The notes below the pieces were generated by a model that searched no databases, was not told the origin of the DNA, and was given only the letters and a program-made list of their open reading frames with translations. A stretch of DNA of 64,000 nt from Corticium candelabrum (Eukaryota > Porifera > Homoscleromorpha > Homosclerophorida > Plakinidae): NCBI RefSeq assembly GCF_963422355.1, contig NC_085092.1, positions 408,501 to 472,500 of the forward strand. The letters are read 5' to 3'. The translations under genes were made by a program, and so were the position numbers. This document shows, in pieces, positions 50,545 to 60,224 of this stretch (positions are counted from its first letter, which is position 1; each line of letters starts with the position of its first letter).

Positions 50545-53500
50545 ATTATAGTACAAGCATTTTGTGACAAATTTTGAGTCAACCTTAAACTAATTGCAAT
50601 ACAAGCTTTTTCAAGTGTTTTGTATACAGAAAAGTGTCCTCTATAACATACTAAAAGTCTTAAGGAATATCTGCAGGGAAAAGTGTCAAAAAAGTGGTCA
50701 TCTGCTAACATACTCATTGCCGATTCTACACCATCTTTTATTGTATATATACCAATGTTTTAGTAGGATTGTAAATTAGTTTAAACTTTCTGTGTTTTTT
50801 CAACTACTTAATTGTAAAGTCTATAGTATAATAAGTAGATAGAAGATTTATGAGATGTAATAGTTACTATAGTCAACAATTATTATGTATTCAATCATTG
50901 TTATTGTCTTCTTCTTCATCATCAACATTATGATCATCAACATCAACACCTTCTTCATATGTCAGCCAGTCTGAGTTTATACAGTCAGATCCTCTGCAGT
51001 TGCCACAGGCAGGGGAGCATTTCACATTGTGCTTCTTGCATGTACACCTTAATGTACTGCAATCAGTCTGACAATTACACCTTATCATACGTAGGAGCTC
51101 ATCAGGAGCTGGAGGCAAGTCAGTCTGGACTGGCTTAAGTCCTTCTTCACTCTCTCTCCACCCCCATTCTACTGGCGTAAGTACAACACCAGAACCTTTC
51201 CATTGTTGTATCTGAAAGTATACATGGAGACTGTGGTACTTTGCTGCAGCTGAAGTAGGTGGCAGAGTCTGTGGTTGAATATGAGATGTTTGAGTAGCCA
51301 CCTTCTCGCAGAAACGCGTATAACGCAGCGAATCAAGTCTTTCTGCAGGTTTTCCATTGTACAAACAAACCAATGCTTGCTCTCCTGCAACAACAACATC
51401 TTCAGGGAAAGCTGACTGTGCATCGAACACCTTAGCTTGCTCTCGAAAGTGTGTACTTGATTTGAACTTCTTAAGGAAAGTTCCTTTCCGATGCCATACA
51501 GGTGGGAGGTTGTATCACATCCAAGGATGGCATGCAGAAACAGCATGTGAGTGCATATTTCAGGGCCTAGCTGTTCCTTGACAACCTGGATGTTCCACAC
51601 GCGCGGTTTCTTTGTGCTCTTCTTTGGCTCTGGTCGGAAAAACACTCTGTGAGAGTGCAAGCTTGAGTGATAGCACAACAGTATAAGAAGGTCTGTGTCA
51701 TCACCAACCAGGAGAGTGGTTGACATTGTGGCAGACTCCACTGATTTTTGTACAATTAGCAAATCAGCATCCCCTGGAGCATGATGCACTTTGCAGTTGT
51801 TCATCTCTAGTTGATCTCCGAGCATTTTGATGAACTGCTGCTTGTTGGTCTTGTTGGCTAAAAACTTAGCCTCCGACATTGTAAGCTGCATATTGCTGGT
51901 AAATGCTACAGTTACTCCAGCATGCCCTTTTGTTCGCCTTTCATGCGTTGTGTCTTTCGTGGATTTGCCACTGTAACCATCAAACACGACAACTGCTTCT
52001 CCATCCTTTTTTAGACATACCTTGTGTACACTGAGCATATCTCTTGGTATGTTGCCCCTCGCGTCCATGGGATGCAGTGAATGAGTGCACCGCCATCCAG
52101 CACATACTGGACTTCTCCAGTTAGCTCAGAAATGTCTGGTGCCAATAGATTCCAGATGGCATTTGCCAGCACTGGCTTCTGTGGCTCCCGAAGAAGTAGT
52201 GATGAGTCAAAGAGGGCTGGTGGATAACTACATAGCTCATACCTGAAGACATTTTCAAAATTTTCAGTTGCCTTTGCAGCAATTATCGTGAGTCTCTGGA
52301 AAAGAAGTTGTGGGTCAATCTGCACTGCAATGCCATCAACTTTGACTGCATTCTTCGTGTCTAGAGTGATGATCTGGTCTTTCTTCTTGAAATTATATTC
52401 TGCTACAGTCTTCCCCTCCATGCTAATCAGAATTGCATTTCCAACATCTTCTGCTTTGTCAACATTGACGGTGCTGTGTGCATGTACTCCTGTGGAGATG
52501 CTTCTTAGACTGGTATCGGAAGTGAAGGGGTTCATATCTCAAAGATGCTTGAGAATTTTGTGGGAATCTTTCCCGTCACGAGCTTGTCTAGCCTTGGTTA
52601 TATCTTTGTTTTGCTCTCCTGTGTTGTAGCTAACCCCAGTCAGCTCTTGCATGGCACAGTTCACGTCAGCACAAGCTGGCTTAGACAACAACCATGTCAA
52701 GCATTGCTGCTCAGTCATCCCTCGTCCTCTTGTTGGACTTCCTGGTAGGAGCAGCAAAAACCATGACGGTGCAGAGAGTCAATGAGGAATCGCGATGCAA
52801 AATGATGACATAGCTGCACACCTAGACCAACCTGTAGTGGTGCCAGTAACACTCGTGGTCGAGCAGCCTGCATTATTGCTTGTCCAATGGAGGCAATTTT
52901 TTCTGAACTGCTTTTCCCACAATCAGTCCTTCAAGCAATACTCTCAAGGTTTCTGGTAGGAAGTTGATGCATTCATCAGAACCTAACTCATCACAAGTTG
53001 GATAGATTTTGTGAGATGTTTCCACTGCCTTGATGTCGTCCCTAATCAGTTTAGCAGCAGTTTCTACTATCTTCATTATTTCTGTGTCAAGATCAGCTTT
53101 CTGTTGATTGTAGAAGTCATGGAGCACCGCTCTGGCCTTGTTCTAAAGGTAACGACATTGGGCTTATCATGATCTCAGTTTCAATAATAGTATATCCAAA
53201 ATATTCCTGGAGTTTCTGCTGCATGGGTGGGTAGCTGTTGCACCATGTTCTGAGTCAGCCAGATTATCTTCCATATGGCCAATTAGATCATTGATCGTGA
53301 TCCGTTCGTCATCATTTTCTTCAAGAAAACTAGCAACCTCCAGAAATGCATCTGTTCTTTCTTTATCTTTTGGGCGACCTAATTTTGCCCTTTTCAAGCT
53401 GCTCATTTCTTGCTGATAAATTGCTGATATCTGTTTCTTCGTACGAAAATTTACACTACACCCTCCGTGGTACACTGCGTCTGCAGCATGAAGATCATGA

Positions 53501-54380
53501 ATATGCAAAAGTCTTGCTTGTACAGCATCTGCCCAGGTATCACCTCTTTCATGACACATTGCTAGAATTGTGTCCCTCAATTCGACTGTTTGCACAGGGA
53601 AAACATTAGAACTTCTTCTCTTTCTACCCAACTTCGCTGGTGTGCCACAGAAGAAACAATCCGTGCTGAAGTTAAACTGCTTTTCTGCTGACCTAAGTTG
53701 ATGCCTTGCAGTGTCTACAGCTGTACCATATTTTTACTTGCCTAGTTTAGCAATTCTGGCTATTTGTTGAGGGTTGCAGTATTTTCGACGGCTTTCTTGG
53801 TGTACTTGTTGCCCAGCTAGAGAGTGGATAGTGTCATTCCTGGAATTACTTGCCTTGTTGATACTTGCACTTCCCTTTTCTCCCAGAGTAGCAGTTGGTG
53901 ATGTCCCTTCTAAAGGTTGTTTGCAGATGATACAATCTTCAGACACCTCTAACGTGTCCATTGCCACGTTGACAAATCTAAAATATAATCATAACCTTTC
54001 CAGAGTGGTTTCTACATGAGAAAACGACAATAATCCGGAAACAACGGCGTTTTCAATCACGGTCTAGTCTAATCGCCGATGGAGAATCCTTGAACAAGTC
54101 TCCAGTGAGGTATTTGTTCTTCACTATAGTGTTTCTACAGTATCCAATGCGATATCTGTGTTTCAGAAGAACTGTAAGTTAGACATAGAGAGTTTTGGAG
54201 GTCACGTGATTTGAACGCTACCAGAGATGATACGCTCACTTCCCCTCAAAGAATTCACTAAGACTTTTAGTATGTTATAGAGCACACTTTTCTATGTAGG
54301 AAACAGTTGAGAGAGTTTGTATTGCAATTTGTTTAAGGTCAAACCACATAATGCCTGTACTATTATGCAATTTCTAACGA
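50545..54380. mobile_element. DNA transposon with long inverted ends carrying the XPG/PIN-like gene (Academ-like?)
   Basis: The stretch 50545-50690 matches the reverse complement of about 54240-54380 over some 130-140 bp. Shared words: ATAGTACA(A/G)GCATT, CCTTAAAC(A/T)AATTGCAATACAA, AGAAAAGTGT and CTCTATAACATACTAAAAGT. The broken gene at 50891-53967 lies between. An element with terminal inverted repeats encoding an XPG-type nuclease fold and a multi-Cys motif resembles the Academ superfamily (lineages with XPG nucleases are known there). That assignment is inference; true ends and target duplication could not be fixed because homology fades outward. Confidence 0.6.
50891..53967 (-). pseudogene. 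XPG/PIN-like nuclease plus Cys-rich protein of a transposon, broken
   Basis: Reading from 53967 down, the frame covers CxxC/H pieces (EDCIICKQPLEG; TDCFFCGTPAK), a helical region (53631-53167), NKARAVLHDFYNQQKADLD (about 53140), and a PIN/XPG-like core (FVEVFDGY-like VVVFDGYSG; NCKVHHAPGDADLLIVQ; LLVGDDTDLLILL) at 52068-51560. It ends in a Cys cluster, RCNCQTDCSTLRCTCKKHN then CSPACGNC. Damage: an in-frame TAA after IAKLGK (53734), shifts near 53165-53130, about 52870-52750, around 52540, about 52070-52010 and near 51490-51430. It has no introns. The paired acidic residues (GDAD, GDDTD) are those of FEN1/XPG-type folds. The gene product is thought to act within its transposon; no host role is implied. 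Confidence 0.7.
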
Positions 54381-54915
54381 ATGTTACTATTTCACTACGT
54401 AGTATGTTTGCAAATTTAATTTTGCCAAAATCAAACATCGCAAACTAAGATACCGCAAACATTCCAATCTTACTGTAACAAGTTAATATTAATAAATCGA
54501 TTTAACCCCCACTGGCTATATGCCACTGTCATGCCCTTAACTAGTTAATATAAAATTAGACAATCAGTCTCTCTCTAGCTACAAGTTCTGCACACACATG
54601 CATACATCGCAACTTTCAGCGTAAACATGAGCAAGCAGACACAAAATACAGTAACAAATGATACGCTCAAACTTACCTAGGCTTCTTTGGACTATTTCTT
54701 AGCACTTCTGGTGCTCCTTTCAATTTTCTGAGGGTCGACTTCTCTCTATACGGCTCAAACAGACACAAGTGTCCCCGATTTGAGCGCAGAGACAAAAGGC
54801 AGGCCGTCATACGCATCGCATTACACCTGCGAATCGCAAACAGCACCGAAGACATCACAGCACCACGTGATATAAAAAGCGCTGCCCCGTTGCAGGGAGT
54901 GCGAGGACATTTGCT

Positions 54916-57900
54916 ATGAGCAGTTTCATCAATAGTTTGCATCTCATGCGGCGATTCACGTCTCTAGGTGGATCTCCAAAAGATCAAATAACGGCGCTCT
55001 TAGATGATATCGAATTCCGTGTTGAAAAAATACGAGAAACGGCCGTTCAGATGGAGGACGGGAAAGAACAATTACTTCAGACTCTGTGTGAGTTGCACTA
55101 TGGTGTCGATATGAATAAACTATCAGAGGTAGATAAGGAAGAACTAAAGCTGACAGCAGAAAGAGTGAGGAATCGTTGTCTTACCATCTCAGTTCAAGTA
55201 GAGACGATAAGAAGCAAAGAACAAGAGTCTGCCTGGCAGGCAATTAGTAAAGTCATAAAAGAACTGGCAGACAAGAGTGAAGTAGACGTTAACAGTAAGT
55301 TAGATGCTGTATATTGTCATTATTATTATTTTATGTAGATAGGCAATGTGCTCATGCACCGGCCATACTGACAATAAATTGATAATTAATAATATTTTCT
55401 ACATTAAAATTTATCATATTATTATCACATGATAACATTAATTAATTAATTAATTAATTAATTGACAATTAGTAGTTACAGCTGGAAAGTATACTTGTTG
55501 CTACTTCAAGTAAGTATACTGATCAGTAAGAACCAAACTGAGCATTTGGAATGACTAATTTGACTAAATAACCTGACATGCATTCACGTGACTGTGATGA
55601 AATTGAAACAATGAGTTTGTCTTATTAGAATGCCATGCAATTTGTAGATGGTAAATACATTGATGAAAGGCAGGCACTAGTATTGTGCATCAACAAAAGA
55701 GGCAACTAGAAACTAAATCATTGAATTTTATTGCTTTTATTGCAGCATAATACATAATATTATTCAAGGTTTTTCTGCTAGTAGTTGGACATTGATAACA
55801 TAATTAATTAGTACTAGCACATGCAAATACACAATGTACTGTGTATAGTACTATTGTGTTCCCTATCCTTCTCACAAGGAACCTTGTTATTGCCAAAGAC
55901 GTCTGTAATAATCTAAAAATCATTCCTCATTCATTCATTCTAGTGCAGTACCCTTATAGCTTGTCCTTAGATTCTTGGCAGAAGCAGTGACTTTCATAAC
56001 TATATTAAACTCTTCAGATCATGTCGGGAAGATGAACATACATTTTGAGTTGATCCAATTTATAACAGCAACCTTTATCATTACTGTTTCTTGTTGTGAT
56101 GACATGGTCATCAAACACACAAGGAAGACAATGGACATGAATTACTCTCGACTAAACAAATTGGTAACTGAATGCAGAGAATTGCTGAAACATTATCCAA
56201 TGAAAATTTGAGCATTCAAATAATGGTCCAATTATAAAACAGCAATAGTTATTGCTTTAGTTTTGTTGGCATGTAGCTTGTTAATATAGTCTCATGTCTA
56301 CACACGGCAGTTCATCTTTTCTGTTGCAGTTGCATGCCCAGCTGTCAGCTAATCAACACCAAATGATTGTCACATGTACAAATGGGATATGTACATGTAC
56401 GGCTGTGGCCAAAAGTTGTCGGACACCTGTCATGTTTTATGTAAATTGGTCATATTTGGTTAGAAATGCAGTTATAGTTCAGTAATAAATCCAATATAAC
56501 AATTGTAATTTGAGATCACAATATTTTTATTATAAATATCAATTATGCCCAAAAACTAACAAAACAGGATCATTAAATATATGGAGTAACATGTAACATA
56601 GGAAAAGACATCATTTGAGATAAGAATAACAGCAACAAATTAGCAATATCACAGTAATAATTGCTAGTATTTTGTACACAGTCCCTTGGCACGGATCAGA
56701 GCTGATATCCTTGTCGGCATGCTGTTCACCAGGTTCTGGCACCTCTCAGGAGCTATCCTCTGCCACTCGTCCTGGAGTACAGCCTTCAGCTGGGCCTTGC
56801 TGGCCGGCTGGTGACGTCGGACAGCTATTTTCAGGTCGCCCCACAGGTTCTCAATTGAGTTCATGTCTGGTGATTGCGGCGGCCAGTCCATCACCCTAAC
56901 ATTGTTGGTCTGGAACCATCGTCTTGTTGAGACTGAGGTGTGGCATGGAGCATTATCCTGCTGGAATGTGTAGTTCTGGCCATTCCGGAACATCTCACGA
57001 GCTGCAGGTAACATTGTATCACGGAGAATAGCCTGATACTTCTCAGAGTTGATTGTTCCGTCACAGACAGTCAGCCTTCCAACTCCGGAACTTGACATGC
57101 ACCCCCAGACCATAACAGATCCAGAGCCATGCTTCACTGTGGGAACGATGCAGTCTTTGTTCCACTCTTCTCCGGGCCTTCTTCGTACCCTCACATTCCC
57201 TGGAGTTGCAAACAACTGGAAACTGGATTCGTCAGACCATAACACACGGTTCCACTGTCTTTGAGTCAATTTTTTGTGCCTACGAGCCCAAGCCAGCCTC
57301 TTCCTCTTCTGGTCAGGTTTGATGAGGGGCTTCTTTCGGGCCTTGCATGACCTCAGACCATGGTCTAGCAACCTTCTGCGAGTTGTCCTGACGGAAGCAG
57401 TCACAGCACCACCATTAGTCCATTCTTGGTGCAATTTTACTGCTGTTTTCTTCCTGTCTCGCAAGCTCATCCTGCACAGGTTCCTGTCGTCTCGAGTGGT
57501 GGTGACCCGTGGCCGTCCAGTGCGGCGCCTGTCCCTTATACTACCGGTTTGACGGAGTTTCTGGAGCAAGGCTGCAACGCCAGCAGGGGATTTACAAATC
57601 CTGCGAGCAATCTGGCGGCAGCTGAGACCTTCCTCATGCAGCACCTGGATCCTGATCCTCTCCGCCTCGGTGTAGTTCCTTGTCTTGGCCATCATGAGCG
57701 TCATATGAGTCAAATTGCTCAGAAACTTCTGCTAGACTTATAGCTACACTTGTGCAATAAAAATGTGGTTTTTAAATATAGTTTCATAGGCTATTCTCTA
57801 AATGGCGACAAACACATCTGTAATGGAATACGTAGCTATTGGTCAAGTAATTGCTATACCAGGTTAAAGTAATTTTGTCATCCCTAAATCTGCTTAAATA

Positions 57901-58231
57901 TTGGTGTATTATACTCTCTTTGAGTAAACAGGTCATAATGTTCAGTGCAAGTCCTGGCGAGAACCATATTTTTCACTTTAACTAGTTTTTTAAGGTGTCC
58001 GAGAACTTTTGGCCACAGCTGTAGTGCATAGCTTGTAATAGCGAGGAACATCTAAAAACATTTTTATTATTACAGTAGCTTGTTCAGTTTGACTATTGAT
58101 TACCCTTAGAAACTGTGGAGGTAAGTATATATACACTTTTCAAGCTGTACGTACCTTGCTTAACTTTATTAATTAATTAAACATGCAATCTATCTGTAAT
58201 ATAACTTTCAAGTGAATTAATTGTATTAAAT

Positions 58232-58264
<33 letters not shown>

Positions 58265-58704
58265 GTTCCTGCTTCTGTTTCACTACTGTAGGTACACACA
58301 AAGCGGCTGTCGCTTGTTACAACGCCTGCCTATCTGATCCTCCTTCTAATGCTATTGACTGTCGTTTTCAAGGAATGCTACTCGACTGTTGTGTAGAAGA
58401 TCAGAAACGTGTTCGAAGTCGTCTGCTTCAACTCATTGAAGACACACAGGCCGTCAACAGACTCGAAGGAACAAGAGACGGGCACATATGCACGTACCCA
58501 TCTCTTAGTGAAACAGCAAGACGAAAGTACGATCCGAACAAGCCACTTGCAATTGGTAGATCAAGTGAAGCGAGCGACAGGAAACACATCTGTGATCGTG
58601 AGTACAGTCCCGACATCGGACAACCGCGCAAACTAGTTCATGAAGACTCCGACGACTCATATGAAGACGACGAAGCTAGTGTAAAGCCTGGTTCACAATA
58701 TTGA
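54916..58704 (+). CDS. BAG2: BAG2-like co-chaperone, copy 1
   Basis: Two exons (54916-55294 and 58292-58704) join in phase to 263 residues. The order matches BAG2: DQITALLDDIEFRVEKIRET coiled coil, then LSEVDKEELKLTAERVRNR, ISVQVETIRSKEQESAW, and after the intron YNACLSDPP and CCVEDQKRVRSRLLQLIED, the brand-new-BAG (BNB) region. BAG2 binds the HSP70 ATPase domain as a nucleotide exchange factor and restrains CHIP ubiquitin ligase. Human BAG2 has 211 residues. Here the C-terminus adds an acidic tail (HEDSDDSYEDDEAS) and its last seven codons plus stop come from a MITE end. A GTGAGT at 58602 could serve as an alternative donor. Its 3-kb intron contains a Tc1 transposon. Confidence 0.9.
56400..58021 (-). 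mobile_element. Tc1-type transposon, apparently intact, 1622 bp
   Basis: Ends are inverted: CGGCTGTGGCCAAAAGTTGT on the left and CAGCTGTGGCCAAAAGTTCT when the right end is reversed, both continuing CGGACACC. TA is duplicated outside (56398-56399 and 58022-58023). It lies in the BAG2 copy-1 intron, transposase antisense to the host gene. The second BAG2 copy has the empty site at 61592-61593. Confidence 0.93.
56664..57713 (-). CDS. Tc1-type DDE transposase (DD34E)
   Basis: A single uninterrupted frame of up to 349 residues. The N-terminal half holds two helix-turn-helix units (EGLSCRQIARRICKSPAGV; GRPRVTTTRDDRNLCR). The catalytic domain shows WSDESSFQLF (first D), FQQDNAPCHTS (second D) and SPDMNSIENLWGDLK (E), with exactly 34 residues between the last two, the Tc1 spacing. 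The likely true start is the internal MAKTRNYTEAERIR about eight residues in. All catalytic residues are present, so the copy may be active or recently was. Confidence 0.93.
   Translation of the reverse strand: MTHMTLMMAKTRNYTEAERIRIQVLHEEGLSCRQIARRICKSPAGVAALLQKLRQTGSIRDRRRTGRPRVTTTRDDRNLCRMSLRDRKKTAVKLHQEWTNGGAVTASVRTTRRRLLDHGLRSCKARKKPLIKPDQKRKRLAWARRHKKLTQRQWNRVLWSDESSFQLFATPGNVRVRRRPGEEWNKDCIVPTVKHGSGSVMVWGCMSSSGVGRLTVCDGTINSEKYQAILRDTMLPAAREMFRNGQNYTFQQDNAPCHTSVSTRRWFQTNNVRVMDWPPQSPDMNSIENLWGDLKIAVRRHQPASKAQLKAVLQDEWQRIAPERCQNLVNSMPTRISALIRAKGLCTKY
58238..58263. repeat. (TTTA)n microsatellite
   Basis: Short TTTA run just before BAG2 copy-1 exon 2; a homologous run is at 61797-61822 in copy 2. 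Confidence 0.8.
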
Positions 58705-58855
58705 CGCCGACGCCGACGTCGACGTCGACAATAGAAATGAATCCTATTCCAGCGTCGACGTCGGCGTCAACATCAAAGGATGCCGCCGACGTCGAGGCGG
58801 TTTCTTTGAAGTTTGACGCTCAACTCAGCGTTAGCGTCATATTGTGAACCAGGCT
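58685..58855. mobile_element. Harbinger-type MITE A, overlapping the BAG2 copy-1 stop
   Basis: Inverted ends AGCCTGGTTCACAATAT and its reverse ATATTGTGAACCAGGCT. TAA flanks at 58682-58684 and 58856-58858. The interior is built of GACGCC/GACGTC words and mostly self-complementary. The left end reads KPGSQY-stop in the BAG2 frame. Confidence 0.78.
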
Positions 58856-58858
58856 TAA

Positions 58859-59502
58859 AGCCTAGTTCACAATACGACGCTGACGTTGACGTTGACGCTG
58901 ACGATGACGCTGGACGTTGACATTGACGCTGACGCTGACGCTGACGATGACGTTGTACCATTCACAATATTTTTCCGTGAGCGTCAGGAGACGTTGGTCA
59001 GCACCTGTCTGGATACTCGAGCGTTGAGCGCATGCTAACGCACGTTATTGTAACACCACGTGTGTATCGTAGATGGACGAAGAAATTGTAATTCTTCTAC
59101 TTCTCATTCGTCGCCGTAGGCGTAGAGCTAGAGAATATCAACAACGGCAAATGTGGGTCAGACCAATCTTTCAACGAAGGCGGCAACAGGGAGAATTTCA
59201 TAATCTCCTTGCAGAGGTGAGGCTGAACGACACTGAAAGCCATTTTCGCTACCTAAGGATGTCTCGTGACTGTTCTTTGATTTGTAGAAAGTAATCACGT
59301 GTTTTCCGGTTACGTTGGTACACTTCCGGAATCGACGCTAGAGTTGAACTCGAGTCAACTCCAGCGTCAAGAACGCTGGACGAACGCTGCGACGAACGTC
59401 GTCGACGTTGACATGTTCACAATACGACGCTCATGCCAGCGTCATCGTCATCGTCAGCGTCATCGTCAGCGTCAACGTCAGCGTCGTATTGTGAACCGAG
59501 CT
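58859..59502 (+). mobile_element. Harbinger-type element B with a transposase remnant
   Basis: Starts AGCCTAGTTCACAATACGACG and ends with the inverted CGTCGTATTGTGAACC-GAGCT. It shares its left TAA with element A; the right flank is TTA (59503-59505). Subterminal arrays of GACGCT/GACGTT hexamers lie at both ends (58876-58950, 59436-59490). Inside, 59073-59294 encodes RRRRRAREY then WVRPIFQRRRQQGEFHNLL and FRYLRMS, the N-terminal segment of PIF/Harbinger transposases. The catalytic part is deleted. Confidence 0.78.
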
Positions 59503-59575
59503 TTAGATCGGTTGTTTTACGCGTTGCATAATATATCTAGAAATTTCTCGCATGCTTCTATGGTAGTGTGCAGCG

Positions 59576-59791
59576 ATGGCCGGAACGCTTGGAGGGATGG
59601 TGGACTGGAAGGACTGCAACTATTGTGGCGTCAAAGCCTCTGCTTTAGTGTACTGCGCGATGTGCGGACGCCTCCAGAAAAGGACGGTCGCACAGGACCT
59701 AGACTCTGAAAAGACGGCCACCGCTGTGGACTGCGTTAATCGCATCACAGACGTCATAGTCACAGCTTTATCTAAACTGAAGAATCAGTAG
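59576..59791 (+). CDS. Small possible zinc-ribbon protein, 71 residues
   Basis: ATG at 59576 in a good context (GCGATGG). The protein has WKDCNYCGVKASALVYCAMC, i.e. C-x2-C and C-x2-C spaced as in zinc ribbons, then a Lys/Arg patch and a helical tail (VDCVNRITDVIVTALSKLKN). No second exon or poly(A) signal is evident. It sits between the BAG2 copies, just after the Harbinger elements, and has no counterpart after copy 2. It may be an independent single-exon gene or a terminal exon. I do not recognise the family. Confidence 0.4.
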   Translation: MAGTLGGMVDWKDCNYCGVKASALVYCAMCGRLQKRTVAQDLDSEKTATAVDCVNRITDVIVTALSKLKNQ

Positions 59792-60224
59792 ACTGTTTAA
59801 CTAATTAATTAATTAAAGTTGTTTGTGTTGTAGCTATGTCTGTAGCACAAAACACTTGTTTCATGTGGTGTCAGTTTCTTAGTAATGACTATACCATTCA
59901 ACAAATTTAAACATGTGTTGACATAACACGAGTTAATTGCTATAAATGTTAGATGTGTAATCGTATAAGCTTCTTTGGACTATTACGTAGCACTTGTGGT
60001 GTTGCTTGCAAATTTTTAGGGGTCGACTTCTCTCTATACGGCTCAAACAGACACAAGTGTCCCCAATTTGAGCGCAGAGACAAAAGACAGGCCGTCCTAC
60101 GCATCACATTACACCTGAGAGTCGCAGACATTACGGCACAGCATCACGTGACAAGAAGCGCTGCCGCGTTGCAGGGAGTGCGAGGACATTTGCTCTGAGC
60201 AGTTTCAACAAAAGTTTGCATCTC

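Noticed and set aside
50340-50717. Minus-strand frame of 125 residues beyond the Cys-rich gene
   Set aside because: It runs through the left inverted repeat of the transposon, has no family resemblance, and is not in continuity with the coding region.
54673-54942. Minus-strand frame of 89 residues upstream of BAG2 copy 1 (also at 59949-60131)
   Set aside because: It covers the duplicated BAG2 promoter and exon start, differs in length and sequence between copies, and has no protein-like composition; it is conserved only because the DNA was duplicated.
56672-57743. Several plus-strand frames
   Set aside because: Shadows of the Tc1 transposase on the opposite strand.
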